From Micromonospora sp. CCTCC AA 2012012 (lineage in GTDB: Bacteria; Actinomycetota; Actinomycetes; Mycobacteriales; Micromonosporaceae): a DNA stretch of 64,000 nucleotides. Numbering within the stretch: the stretch's first letter is position 1; each line of letters opens with the position of its first letter. The translations under genes and the position numbers were made by a program. Shown here in pieces: positions 26,454 through 35,305 of the stretch. The notes under the pieces are model-generated. The model did not search any database and had not been told where the DNA came from. It saw only the letters and a list, made by a program, of their open reading frames with translations. The stretch spans positions 5,208,001 through 5,272,000 of the forward strand of contig NZ_CP159342.1 in NCBI RefSeq assembly GCF_040499845.1, in the 5' to 3' direction.

Positions 26454-27203
26454 TCAGGGGGTCGCGGTGGCCGACGGGGCGGGCGTGGGCGTGCCGGCGT
26501 CGCTCGTCGGGGCCGCGGCCGCGGCGACCACGACGGTGACCCGCTCGCCCTCGCGGACCGGCTCACCCGCCTCGGGGTCGGTCTCGATCACCGTGCCGGC
26601 CGGCTGCTCCGACGTCCGGGTCCGTACCCGGTAGTCCACGCCCAGCCGGTCCAGGATCCCGCGGGCGGTCGCCTCCGGCAGTCCCACCAGCGGCGGCATC
26701 GGCACCTGCGCGGCGGCGGTGGTGGCGGGCGGGGTGGTCGGCGGCGGGGTGCTCGGGGCCGCGCTGGTGGTCGGGGCGGTGGTCGGCCGGAGCGAGGGCG
26801 TGGGGGCGGGTGCCGGGCCCTCGTCCGCGGCCCGCAGCGCCAACCAGACGCCGAGCCCGATCAGGGCGAGCAGCACCAGCGCCAGGATGCCCAGCAGGAT
26901 CGGCATCCACCAGCGCCGGCCCGCCTGCTCCTCGGTGTACCACTCGGTCGACTGCTCGGCCGGTCGCGGCGGCGGCACCCCGGCCCGGCCGGACCAGGCC
27001 GCGGGCTCCTGGCGCGTCGGAGCATCGGACACCGGGCGCTGTCGTGCGGTGGCGTCCGGGCGGGGCAGCGGCCGGGTCGCATCCGCCCCCGGCACGGGCC
27101 GGGTGGCGTCCGGGTCGGGTGGCCCGCTCCGGTCCGCCCGGGGCAGCGGACGGGTGGCCTCGACGTTCTCCCCGGCGGGTGGTTCCTGACGGTCGTTGCT
27201 CAT
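26454..27203 (-). CDS. Single-pass membrane protein with one PASTA domain, no kinase
   Basis: 249 residues. A cytoplasmic part of about 110 residues carries repeats of the form ATRPLPR/ATRPVPG, then one transmembrane helix (about 106-128), a Thr/Pro/Ala-rich stalk, one PASTA domain (about 175-230; PPLVGLPEATARGILDRLGVDYRV) and a Pro/Thr tail. PASTA domains bind muropeptides or unlinked peptidoglycan, so this may be a wall sensor or tether. The repeated Thr-Arg-Pro motifs could be kinase targets, which is inference. ATG at 27203 has GAGAGGA upstream. Confidence 0.82.
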   Translation of the reverse strand: MSNDRQEPPAGENVEATRPLPRADRSGPPDPDATRPVPGADATRPLPRPDATARQRPVSDAPTRQEPAAWSGRAGVPPPRPAEQSTEWYTEEQAGRRWWMPILLGILALVLLALIGLGVWLALRAADEGPAPAPTPSLRPTTAPTTSAAPSTPPPTTPPATTAAAQVPMPPLVGLPEATARGILDRLGVDYRVRTRTSEQPAGTVIETDPEAGEPVREGERVTVVVAAAAAPTSDAGTPTPAPSATATP

Positions 27204-27384
27204 GGCACGTCCTCTCGCCACCGGGCGGGCGTCACGCCCCGGCCTTCAAGCTAGCCGCCCCGGCAAGGAGCCGCCGGGACCGGCACGGCGCGGCGCGTCA
27301 CCGGCGGGGAGCGTCACCGTCGAGAACGGCGCGTCTCGTCTCGGCCTCCCGGACGTCGATTGCCGGCAGCAGCACGCCGGGGCG

Positions 27385-28065
27385 TCACGGCGTCGCGGAG
27401 GGCGTGGGCGTGGGCGTTGCGGACGGCCCGGCGCCGCAGGAGATCGACACCGGGTCGTTCCAGTGGGCCGCCGTGCCCGCCGCCGGATCCTGCCCGCTGA
27501 CCTCACCGGTCCGGCCGGTGGCGTACCGGGGATAGAGGCCCGCCTCGACCAGGTCGTCGGCCGCGTCGTCGCAGTCGTTCCCGGTCAGGTCCGGCACCTC
27601 GACGACGGGCGCGGGACCGTCCACCCAGAGGGTGACGGTGATCCCCTTGCGGACCGGCGCGCCGGGCGCGGGGGAGGTCCGGGTGACGGCCCGGCCGGTG
27701 CCGGTGCCGAAGACGAGCCGCCAGCCGAGCTTGCGGTCGCGCAGCAACCCGCGCGCCACGTCGAAGTCCGTGCCCACGACCTCCGGCACGGTCAGCCCGG
27801 TCGAGGTGTGCGCCGTCGACCGCGGCGCCGGATCGGTGGTACGCGGGGAGGAGCTGGTCGGTTCGTCCGTGGGCGGCGCAGTCGTCGGGTCGCCGGTGGC
27901 GGCGGCGACCGGTCGGTCGGCAGGCGGGTCGTCGTCCCCGCTCGCCAGCACCCAGCCGCCGCTCGCGCCGATCACCACCAGCAGCACGGTCGCCACCGCG
28001 CCGCCGAGCAGCAACCGGGTCCGGTCCGACCGGCCCGCAGGTCCGGGATACCCGTCCGTCATCAC
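27385..28065 (-). CDS. Second single-pass membrane PASTA protein, no kinase
   Basis: About 226 residues: a short cytoplasmic N-terminus, one transmembrane helix (about 18-40), a Thr/Pro/Asp-rich stalk and two PASTA-like repeats (VPEVVGTDFDVARGLLRDRKLGW, and VPDLTGNDCDDAADDLVEAGLY), with two Cys that could form a disulfide in the second repeat. The tail is a Thr/Pro repeat. It lies 180 bases downstream-to-upstream from the other PASTA gene on the same strand and has a similar plan, suggesting a duplicated pair. The start is GTG 28065 or ATG 28062; GAGG stands upstream. Confidence 0.78.
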   Translation of the reverse strand: MMTDGYPGPAGRSDRTRLLLGGAVATVLLVVIGASGGWVLASGDDDPPADRPVAAATGDPTTAPPTDEPTSSSPRTTDPAPRSTAHTSTGLTVPEVVGTDFDVARGLLRDRKLGWRLVFGTGTGRAVTRTSPAPGAPVRKGITVTLWVDGPAPVVEVPDLTGNDCDDAADDLVEAGLYPRYATGRTGEVSGQDPAAGTAAHWNDPVSISCGAGPSATPTPTPSATP

Positions 28066-28168
28066 GTCCACCGCCTCTTCACCGGCGACCGTATCCGGTT
28101 CCGCCAAGCCCGCTGTCACGGCACGTGACGGCTCCTCCGCACGACTCGCCCCGCCGACCACGGGACGT

Positions 28169-28174
28169 TACGCT
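28169..28174 (+). promoter_or_regulatory. -10 box of a leaderless transcript (TACGCT)
   Basis: TACGCT ends seven bases before the ATG at 28182, and there is no Shine-Dalgarno sequence between them; transcription would begin at or next to the start codon. Confidence 0.55.
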
Positions 28175-28181
28175 CCCCGGC

Positions 28182-29531
28182 ATGGCCAGACGAGGCTGGG
28201 GAGGATCGATCGCCACCGCGATCGGTGTCGCTGCCGGTGCGGGTGCGGCGCAACTGGGCTTCGGTTACGGCCTGGGCATCATCAACTGGACCACGGCGGG
28301 GGGTGACCGGGCCGAGGCGGCCTGGGTCGCGAGCCTCGCCTGGGCCACCTGGATCGCCGCGACCTCGGTGATCGCCGGCGCGATCTGCGCCCAGCGGCTC
28401 CGCGACCGGGGCGCCGACGAGGAGTCGGTGGGCAGCTCCGGGTCGAAGCTGGCGCTGGCCCTCGCCGCAGCGGTCGGTGCGCTGGTCACCGTCCTGCTGG
28501 TGGCGGTGCCCGCCCGGGCGGCGGTGGTGCCGCAGATCGGGTCGCCGCAGGCCGTGGCCGCCGGATACGCGGCCGCCGGCATCCTGATCGGGTCGCTGGT
28601 GGCCCTCTGGGCGCTGCACTCCCGCGCCGCCGCCACCAACGTCATCGCCACGGTCGGCTGGCTCTGGCTGCTCGCCGTGGTCGCGGTGGTCGACGGGGTG
28701 CTCTCCGGTCGTGGACTCGCCAGCGCTCAGCTCGGCATCTGGCAGATCAGCGCGGACCGTGGCTCGTTCTGGATCCGGGACTACTTCTACTGGCCCGGCG
28801 CGGCCCTCTCCACCGGCTCGGCCCTGGTGATCGGCGCGCTCGCCGCCCGGAACGCCGCCCGGTCACCCGACCGGCGGGTGGGGGCGGCGGCATCCGGGGC
28901 GGCCGGGCCGCTGCTGGTGGCGGTGGCGTACCTGCTGGCGGTGCCGAGGCTCGCGGGGATCGCCCCCGAGCAGTTGTCGGCCCACCTGATCGCCCCGTAC
29001 GCGGTGATCGCCGGGGTGGCCGGCTCGGTGCTGGTGACGGCGCTGGCCCAGCGGGCCGACCGGCGGAACGCCGCCCGCGCCGGGGTGACCGTGCCGCGGC
29101 AGCGCAGCGGCGAACCCGACGACCCGACGGTGGCCGGCCCGCAGCCGGACGCCGCGACCGGAGACCTCACCGACCCGGGTACGCCGGACCCGACGGTGGT
29201 CGAGCCGATGGCCGAGGACATCCCGCCGTCACCGCGCGGAGGCACCAGGACGCGGACGGCGTCCAGCCGTGCCCCGTCGTCCCGGGCCCGTTCCACCGCG
29301 ACCGCGCCGACGGCTCCCGCCCCGACCGGCGGGTCCACCGATCCGACCGCTCAGGTCCCGGGTGCCGGCGTACCGCTCGGGGGCGGCGCGGAGTCGATCC
29401 GGCCGGTCGGGGGCGGCGCGGAGTCGACCGGGCCGGTCGATGGCGGCGCGGAGTCGACCGGGCCGGTCGGTGGCGCGGGGGACGTACCGGCGGGCGGGGC
29501 GAAGAGCCGGGCCGGACGGCGTAGCCGCTGA
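28182..29531 (+). CDS. Polytopic membrane protein with disordered repeat tail
   Basis: 449 residues. The first 290 hold about eight hydrophobic segments with small residues, starting MARRGWGGSIATAIGV; no transporter signature is evident. The last 150 residues are cytoplasmic-like, rich in Pro, Thr, Arg, Gly and Ser, and end in three to four copies of a ten-residue repeat. ATG at 28182 is preferred because a -10 box lies seven bases upstream and the longer frame to 28125 has no support. Similar hypothetical membrane proteins occur across Micromonosporaceae; function unknown. Confidence 0.78.
   Translation: MARRGWGGSIATAIGVAAGAGAAQLGFGYGLGIINWTTAGGDRAEAAWVASLAWATWIAATSVIAGAICAQRLRDRGADEESVGSSGSKLALALAAAVGALVTVLLVAVPARAAVVPQIGSPQAVAAGYAAAGILIGSLVALWALHSRAAATNVIATVGWLWLLAVVAVVDGVLSGRGLASAQLGIWQISADRGSFWIRDYFYWPGAALSTGSALVIGALAARNAARSPDRRVGAAASGAAGPLLVAVAYLLAVPRLAGIAPEQLSAHLIAPYAVIAGVAGSVLVTALAQRADRRNAARAGVTVPRQRSGEPDDPTVAGPQPDAATGDLTDPGTPDPTVVEPMAEDIPPSPRGGTRTRTASSRAPSSRARSTATAPTAPAPTGGSTDPTAQVPGAGVPLGGGAESIRPVGGGAESTGPVDGGAESTGPVGGAGDVPAGGAKSRAGRRSR
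29379..29478 (+). repeat. In-frame 30-base tandem repeat
   Basis: Units starting at 29379, 29409, 29439 and (partly) 29469 encode GGGAES-x-x-PV variants in the C-terminal tail of the membrane protein. The third and second units are almost identical at DNA level, which suggests recent expansion. Confidence 0.85.
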
Positions 29532-29592
29532 ACCCGGCCGCCGGTCGAGGCGGAACAGGTCCGCTGACGTACCCCTCGCCGCGCCCGGCGGG

Positions 29593-31071
29593 TCAGTCGA
29601 CCGGCCAGGTGTGCACCGGCTCGTTGCTGGTCTGCAGCTCGGCGTAACGCTGGAGCATGTGGTGCAGCGCGGCGTTGCGGTCCATCCCCCGGTGCCGCTC
29701 GGCTGCCCAGACCGCCTCGGTCTGCCACACCGCGCCGTTGCGGCCGGTACGGCAGCGCTGCTCGATGATGCCGAGCAGCCGGTCCCGTTCGGCCGGCGCG
29801 ACCCCGAACCGGTCCAGCCCCTGCGCGGCCTTCGGCAACAGCACGTCCAGCACCAGCCGGGTGACCGGCACCTCGCCCAGCCGGGGCCAGTGCAGCACGG
29901 CGTCCATGCCGCGCCGGGCGGCGGCGTGGAAGTTCTCCTCCGCCGAGCTGAAGGTGAGCTGGCTCCAGATCGGCCGGTCCGACTCGGCGAGCCCCCGGGC
30001 CAGCCCGAAATAGAAGGCGGCGTTGGCCAGCATGTCCACCACGGTCGGGCCGGCGGGCAGCACCCGGTTCTCCACCCGCAGGTGCGGGCGGCCGTTCATG
30101 ATGTCGTAGACCGGCCGGTTCCAGCGGTAGACGGTGCCGTTGTGCAGCCGCAGCTCGCCCAGCTCGGGCACCCCGCCGGCGTGCAGCACCTCCACCGGGT
30201 CCTCGTCCTCGCAGATCGGCAGCAGCGGCGGGAAGTAGCGGACGTTCTCCTCGAAGAGGTCGAAGATCGAGGTGATCCAGCGTTCCCCGAACCACACCCG
30301 GGGGCGTACGCCCTGGGCCTTGAGCTCGTCCGGCCGGGTGTCGGTGGCCTGCTCGAAGAGGGCGATCCGGGTCTCCGCCCAGAGCTGCCGCCCGTAGAGG
30401 AACGGCGAGTTGGCCCCGATCGCCACCTGCACCCCGGCGATCGCCTGGGAGGCGTTCCAGTAGTCGGCGAAGCTGTCCGGCGCGACCTGGAGGTGGAACT
30501 GGAGGCTGGTGCAGGCGGCCTCGGGCGCGATCGAGTCGGTGTGCGTCTGCAACCGTTCGACGCCCCGGATGTCCAGCTCGATGTCCTCGCCCCGGGCACC
30601 GACGATCTGGTCGTTGAGCACCCGGTAGCGCTCGTTGGTGGAGAGGTTGTCGGCCACCAGGTGGCTCTCGGTGAGGGTGGGCAGGATGCCGACCATCACG
30701 ATCCGGGCCTCCGACTTGGCGGCCCGTTCCTCGGCGCGGCTGAGGCTGCCGCCCAGGTCCTGCTCGTAGTCGGCGAAGCCGGTGCCCTCGATCAGCCGGG
30801 GCGAGGCGTTCAGTTCGAGGTTGAACTGCCCGAGTTCGGTCTGGAAGAGGGGGTCGGAGATGTCGGCCAGGATCTGGTCGTTGCGCATGGCCGGCTCGGC
30901 GGCCGGGTCGACCAGGTTGAGTTCGATCTCCAGCCCGGTCATCGGGCGGTCGGCGTCGAAGCCGAAGTCGTCCAGCATCAGCGCGAAGACGTCCAGACAG
31001 CGCCGGACCTTCTGCCGGTAGCGGACCCGGTCCTCTCGGGAGAAGGCGCCCTGCTCGACGTCCCTGCCCAT
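29593..31071 (-). CDS. Glutamate-cysteine ligase family protein (GCS2)
   Basis: A 492-residue GCS2-superfamily ATP-grasp-like ligase. The family core is present: GLEIELNLVDP (metal-binding Glu residues), FNLELNASPR, AACTSLQFHLQV and RPHLRVENRVLPAGPT. The family joins glutamate to an amine, classically cysteine to give gamma-glutamylcysteine. Actinobacteria mostly rely on mycothiol, so the true product may be another gamma-glutamyl compound; the substrate cannot be set from sequence. ATG at 31071 has GGGAGGA upstream. Its promoter contains two perfect palindromes, so it is probably controlled by a repressor. Confidence 0.85.
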   Translation of the reverse strand: MGRDVEQGAFSREDRVRYRQKVRRCLDVFALMLDDFGFDADRPMTGLEIELNLVDPAAEPAMRNDQILADISDPLFQTELGQFNLELNASPRLIEGTGFADYEQDLGGSLSRAEERAAKSEARIVMVGILPTLTESHLVADNLSTNERYRVLNDQIVGARGEDIELDIRGVERLQTHTDSIAPEAACTSLQFHLQVAPDSFADYWNASQAIAGVQVAIGANSPFLYGRQLWAETRIALFEQATDTRPDELKAQGVRPRVWFGERWITSIFDLFEENVRYFPPLLPICEDEDPVEVLHAGGVPELGELRLHNGTVYRWNRPVYDIMNGRPHLRVENRVLPAGPTVVDMLANAAFYFGLARGLAESDRPIWSQLTFSSAEENFHAAARRGMDAVLHWPRLGEVPVTRLVLDVLLPKAAQGLDRFGVAPAERDRLLGIIEQRCRTGRNGAVWQTEAVWAAERHRGMDRNAALHHMLQRYAELQTSNEPVHTWPVD

Positions 31072-31099
31072 GTGTCCTCCCGGCGCGAGGCGCAACGGA

Positions 31100-31141
31100 A
31101 CCGTACCGTTCCGGAACGCAGTGTGAACCCCTAACGTTAGG
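31100..31141 (-). promoter_or_regulatory. GCS2-family gene promoter with two palindromes
   Basis: Minus strand: TTCACA (31122-31127), a 16-base spacer and TACGGT (31100-31105). The perfect 12-base palindrome CGTTCCGGAACG (31107-31118) fills the spacer, and a second perfect palindrome, CCTAACGTTAGG (31130-31141), lies just upstream of the -35 box. Confidence 0.55.
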
Positions 31142-31306
31142 AGCGCCCACGTCGCGGAGGCCAGAGGTCGGACCGACGCGATCGCACGCCGGGCGACGGC
31201 AGCCCCGCTCCGGGTGCGCTCCCGGCCGGATCTCTACCCAGCTCGGGCGCTCGTCACCGGGTGCGGCCGACGATTGCCGGTGACAATTCGCACCCGTACG
31301 CGAACG

Positions 31307-31335
31307 GGGCCCGCGCCGTCGGACGGCGCGGGCCC
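31307..31335 (-). terminator. Terminator of the yceI-like gene
   Basis: Perfect 12-base GC-rich arms (31307-31318 and 31324-31335) with a five-base loop, 20 bases past the stop of the YceI gene. Confidence 0.75.
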
Positions 31336-31355
31336 GGGGTTCAGGCGGGAAAGGC

Positions 31356-31937
31356 TCAGCCCTGGCGGACGGCCTCGCCCTCGATCTCGATCTCGATCTT
31401 CTTGCCGACCAGGACGCCACCGGTCTCCAGGGCGACGTTCCAGGTGAGGCCGAAGTCCTCCCGGTCGATCTCGGTGCTGGCGGTGAAGCCGAAGACGTCG
31501 GTGCCGAACGGGGTGTGACCCACGCCCTCGAACTCGACCTCCAGGTCGACCGGGCGGGTGACGCCCTTGATGGTCAGCTCGCCGGAGAGGACGAACTCGT
31601 TGCCGCTGCGGGACTTCACGCCGGTGCTGCGGTATTCCAGGGTCGGGAACGCCTCGACGTCCAGGAACTCGGGGCTGCGCAGGTGCGCGTCCCGGTCGGC
31701 CTGCTTGGTGTCGATGCTGGCGGCCTGGATGGTGGCGGTCACCGAGGACTGCATGGGGTCCTCCGCGATGGTGACGGTGGCGGTCGCGTCGGCGAACTCG
31801 CCGCGGACCTTGCTGACCATCATGTGCCGGGCGACGAAGCCGACCCGCTTGTGCGCGACGTCCAGCAGGTAGGTGCCGGCCGTCGGGATGGTGAGGCCGT
31901 CCCACTCGCGGGTAACCGCTCCGGTGCTGCTGGTCAT
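31356..31937 (-). CDS. YceI family protein
   Basis: A 193-residue lipocalin-like YceI-family protein, expected to bind a polyisoprenoid or another long hydrophobic ligand. Hallmarks are GTYLLDVAHKRVGFVARHMMVSKVRGEF, RDAHLRSPEFLDVEAFPTLEY and the final strand IEIEIEGEAV. It has no signal peptide, so it should be cytoplasmic, unlike E. coli YceI. ATG at 31937 has GGAGG nine bases upstream. It is divergent from a MarR regulator, with overlapping promoters, which suggests direct control by that regulator. Confidence 0.92.
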   Translation of the reverse strand: MTSSTGAVTREWDGLTIPTAGTYLLDVAHKRVGFVARHMMVSKVRGEFADATATVTIAEDPMQSSVTATIQAASIDTKQADRDAHLRSPEFLDVEAFPTLEYRSTGVKSRSGNEFVLSGELTIKGVTRPVDLEVEFEGVGHTPFGTDVFGFTASTEIDREDFGLTWNVALETGGVLVGKKIEIEIEGEAVRQG

Positions 31938-31988
31938 GGTGCTGTCCTCCAGGGGAGATTGTTTAGTAACCCAACGACTGACGGAGCA

Positions 31989-32019
31989 ACTATAGCCACA
32001 GCAATATTCCCCGTGTCAA
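31989..32019 (-). promoter_or_regulatory. Promoter of the yceI-like gene
   Basis: Minus strand: consensus TTGACA (32014-32019) and TATAGT (31989-31994) with a 19-base spacer (18 if CTATAG is used). It overlaps the region upstream of the divergent marR promoter. Confidence 0.6.
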
Positions 32020-32026
32020 GTACTGG

Positions 32027-32032
32027 TAGGAT
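32027..32032 (+). promoter_or_regulatory. -10 box of leaderless marR-type transcript (TAGGAT)
   Basis: TAGGAT ends six bases before the GTG at 32039 with no Shine-Dalgarno sequence in between. Confidence 0.55.
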
Positions 32033-32038
32033 GGCTTC

Positions 32039-32548
32039 GTGAACCAGAACGCGTTCGACGACCCCCGGATCACCGCCGTCGGCCTCCTCGTCGAGGCGCA
32101 CGCCGGGCTGTTCGCCCGGTTCGCCGCCCAGTACGAGGAGCACGGCCTCTCACCCGTCGAGTTCGAGGTGCTGACCCGGCTGGCCCGCTCCCCCGGCAAC
32201 CAGCTCCGGATGACCGACCTCGCCGCCCAGACCTCGCTCTCCACCAGCGGCGTGACCCGGGTGGTCGACCGGATGGAACGCGACGGCCTGCTCTGCCGCC
32301 GGGCCTGCCCCTCCGACCGACGCAGCTCGTACGCGGTGGTCACCCGGGCCGGCATGGAACGGCTGGAGGAGACCCTTCCCGGGCATCTGCGGATCATCGA
32401 GCAGTGGTTCACCGGCCAGCTCGAACCGGCCGCGCTCGACGCCCTGCTCGACGGACTGCGCCGGGTCCGCGACGCGGTCCACCCCGGCGCCACCGCCGGC
32501 AGCACCGAAACCTCCCCGGCCGAGGCGCCGGCCCGCCCGCGCAGCTGA
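32039..32548 (+). CDS. MarR family transcriptional regulator
   Basis: A 169-residue winged helix-turn-helix regulator: LSPVEFEVLTRLARSP, MTDLAAQTSLSTSGVTRVVDRMERDGLL (recognition helix) and the wing CPSDRRSSYAVVT are typical. It probably acts as a dimeric repressor of the divergent YceI gene and of itself. GTG at 32039 is apparently leaderless. The last 25 residues are a disordered Ala/Pro/Thr extension. Signal unknown. Confidence 0.92.
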   Translation: MNQNAFDDPRITAVGLLVEAHAGLFARFAAQYEEHGLSPVEFEVLTRLARSPGNQLRMTDLAAQTSLSTSGVTRVVDRMERDGLLCRRACPSDRRSSYAVVTRAGMERLEETLPGHLRIIEQWFTGQLEPAALDALLDGLRRVRDAVHPGATAGSTETSPAEAPARPRS

Positions 32549-32734
32549 TCGGGGACCGGCAGAAAGACCGGCAGAACTCTTCGAATTGCGGCGGATAGCA
32601 CCCCGAAAGCGACAAAAGCGCCCAGCCGTGGTGGCTAGGCTTCCGGACAGCGGGGGCGCACCGGGGGGTGCCGGCGCGAGCGATGAGCGAGGGGCAACAC
32701 CAGGGGGCTTCTTCGCTCGCGCCACCCCCCGCTC

Positions 32735-35305
32735 TCAGCCCCGGACGGCGGCTCCACCGGGACGCGCGGCGCGGCGCGCCACCAGCGAGTAGAGCAGGCC
32801 CTCCTCCTGCGGCAGCAGGCTGATCCCACCCGCCCGCCGGACCCGGTCCAGCCGGTCCAGCACCCCCACGTCGGCGGTGCTCGCGGCCAGCCCCACCAAC
32901 GCCTCGACGACGTCCCGCCGGTCCTGGCCGTCGATCCCCGCCTCGGCCGCCGTGCCGAACCACTCGGCGGCCAGCTCCCGGTTTCCCTGATGCAGCGCGA
33001 GGTGACCCTCGATCAGGGCGCAGACCGTGGCCTGCGGCGAGCCCCGCCCGCCGCCCGGCGACACCCCACCGGACCGCAGCTCGGCCACCACCGCCAGCGC
33101 CTCGGCGGAGCGGCCGTCCTGCGCCAACGCCAGACCCACCGTGCCGAGCACCCGGCGGCGGTGCCCCGGGTCACCCAGCCCGGCCAGCGCCGCGGCGACC
33201 CGACGACCCTGCTCCGCCGCGTCCGCGTACCAGCCCTGGAGGCGGGTCACCTCCGCCAGGTTGGCCCGGGCGAGCAGCCGCAACCGCTGCTCCCCGCACT
33301 GGGCGGCCAGCCGGTCGACCTTGGCGAGGCGCCGCCGGGCCCCCTCCAGGTCACCCACCCGGATGTCGTGCCAGGTCAGGTTGTTCTGGGCGACGGCCAT
33401 GTCCCGCGTACGACCGTGCCGGCTGGCCAGTGCGAGCACCGCCTCCGCCTGGGTACGCGCCTCCTCGTGCCCGCCGGTGGCGTGCAGCAGCGCGCAGAGC
33501 ACCGTCCGCGCCGACACCTCACCGGTCACGTCGGCGGCGTCCCGGAACGCGGCCAGTGCCGCCCGGGCCGCCGGCAGCTCCTGCGCCCCGGCCCCGTGCT
33601 CGGCGGCCAGCCGCGCCACCCCCAGCGACGCCCAGGCCCGCAGCACCGGATCGGCGTCGGCGGTACGCGGATCGGCCAGCAGCCGACGCAGCCACTGCCG
33701 GCCCGACACGTCCCGGCCGCGCAACCGCCACCAGCGGGGCAGCGCCGCCGCCAACCGGAGCGCGGTGACCGGCTCGTCGACGGCGGCGTGGGTCAGGGCG
33801 GCGCTGATGTCGGCGGTCGACTCGTCCAGCAGGTGCGCCGCCCCGGGCAGGTCACCCCCGAGCAGGTCGGGCGCGGTCCGGACCACCAGGGCGGCGACGA
33901 CCCGCGCGTGCCGACGTCGTACGCCGGTCAGCTCCCCCTCGCCGGCCGCCTGCTCGGTGGCGAAGTCACGGACCGCGTCGAGCAGCCGGAACCGCAACGG
34001 ACCGGTGCCCCGGACGCTGAGCAGGCCCAGCTCACGCAGCCGGTCGAGCAGCCGGACCGGGTCGACGGCGCTTGCCCCCTCCGCGCCGTCGGCGAGCAGG
34101 TCTTCGGCCAGCTCCACCGACCAGCGGTTGCGGAACGCGGAGAGCCGGCGCAGCGCCGCCCGCTCGTCCGCCGCGAGCAGGCGGTAGCTGACCGCGACCG
34201 CCTCCCGCAGGGTGACCGCCCCCTCCGCCCGGTCCGAGGCGTGCCAGGTCGGCCGGCCGCCGGGTGCCGTGGCGAGATCGAGGACCCGGTCGCCGTACCG
34301 GTCGAGGAGTTCGGTGACGTCCAGGATCCGCCCCCGCGCGGCCATCAGCTCGATCGCCAGCGGTAGCCCACCGAGCCGGCGGACCAGCGCCACCACGGCG
34401 GGCAGCTCGGCAGGGGTCGGCGGATCGCGGCGGGCCTGGCCGAGCCGGGCGGCGAAGAGCATCGCCGCCGGCCAGCGCGCCAGCGCCGCCGGATCGGAGA
34501 GTTCGGTCCCGGCCGGCGGCACGTCGAGCGGCGCGACCGGCCAGACCCGCTCGCCGGGCAGGCCGACCGGATGCCGGCCGGTGACCAGCACCCGCAGCGT
34601 CGGCGCCGCCGCCACCAGCCGGTGCAGCGCCTCGGCCACCGGGTCGGGGGCGCGCTCGACGGCGTCCACCACCAGCAGTGCGGGTCGTCCGGCGAACCGG
34701 TCGGGCAGCTCGTGCGGACGGGTCACCCCGAAGACGGCGGCACAGGCGGCGAGCACGTCCGCCGGGTCGGAACCCTCACCGACCAGCACCCCGGCGACAC
34801 CCGCGGGATGGTCGGCGGCGACGGCGTGCGCCACCGCCAGGGCGAGCGCGGTCTTGCCGACGCCGGCCAACCCGACCAGGCTCACCACCGGCGGGTCGGC
34901 GGCCAGCAGACCGGCGAGTTCGGCGACGTCCCGGTCCCGACCGATCAGCGGGACCGGCGGCGGGAGGGTGATCGGCGTACCGGTGGGGGTGCCGGCGGCA
35001 CCGGTGACCGGGAGGTGCCGGGCGGCCTGGCGGGGCGGCGCGACGCCGGCCGGCCGGGCCGCGGAGAGGAAGGCGGCGCGCGTCTCCCCGGTCAGCGCCA
35101 GGGCGTCGGCGAGCAGCTCGACGGTGGTGCGCTGGGGTCGGGCGGAGCGACCCCGCTCCAGGTCACGGACGGTCCGCACGCCGACCCCCGACCGGGCGGC
35201 CAGCTCCGCCTGGGTCAGGCCGGCCGCGAGCCGGTGCCCCCGCAGCAGATCGGCCAGTCCGGTACGACCGCCCGGGCTCCGCGAACGATCATGATCCGGA
35301 GTCAT
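32735..35305 (-). CDS. STAND regulator: XRE helix-turn-helix, NB-ARC ATPase, TPR repeats
   Basis: 856 residues. An N-terminal XRE-type helix-turn-helix (about 14-70; GLTQAELAARSGVGVRTVRDLERG) is followed by an NTPase module (about 125-400) with Walker A GLAGVGKTALAL, Walker B LLVVDAVE and a GLPLAIELMAA motif, then a winged-helix part and C-terminal TPR-like helices rich in Ala, Arg and Leu. This is the architecture of SARP-like and AfsR-type signal-transducing ATPases, here with an XRE instead of a SARP head. Targets are unknown; no antibiotic cluster lies beside it. ATG at 35305; the open frame continues to 36274 only as shadow of the next gene. Confidence 0.88.
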   Translation of the reverse strand: MTPDHDRSRSPGGRTGLADLLRGHRLAAGLTQAELAARSGVGVRTVRDLERGRSARPQRTTVELLADALALTGETRAAFLSAARPAGVAPPRQAARHLPVTGAAGTPTGTPITLPPPVPLIGRDRDVAELAGLLAADPPVVSLVGLAGVGKTALALAVAHAVAADHPAGVAGVLVGEGSDPADVLAACAAVFGVTRPHELPDRFAGRPALLVVDAVERAPDPVAEALHRLVAAAPTLRVLVTGRHPVGLPGERVWPVAPLDVPPAGTELSDPAALARWPAAMLFAARLGQARRDPPTPAELPAVVALVRRLGGLPLAIELMAARGRILDVTELLDRYGDRVLDLATAPGGRPTWHASDRAEGAVTLREAVAVSYRLLAADERAALRRLSAFRNRWSVELAEDLLADGAEGASAVDPVRLLDRLRELGLLSVRGTGPLRFRLLDAVRDFATEQAAGEGELTGVRRRHARVVAALVVRTAPDLLGGDLPGAAHLLDESTADISAALTHAAVDEPVTALRLAAALPRWWRLRGRDVSGRQWLRRLLADPRTADADPVLRAWASLGVARLAAEHGAGAQELPAARAALAAFRDAADVTGEVSARTVLCALLHATGGHEEARTQAEAVLALASRHGRTRDMAVAQNNLTWHDIRVGDLEGARRRLAKVDRLAAQCGEQRLRLLARANLAEVTRLQGWYADAAEQGRRVAAALAGLGDPGHRRRVLGTVGLALAQDGRSAEALAVVAELRSGGVSPGGGRGSPQATVCALIEGHLALHQGNRELAAEWFGTAAEAGIDGQDRRDVVEALVGLAASTADVGVLDRLDRVRRAGGISLLPQEEGLLYSLVARRAARPGGAAVRG

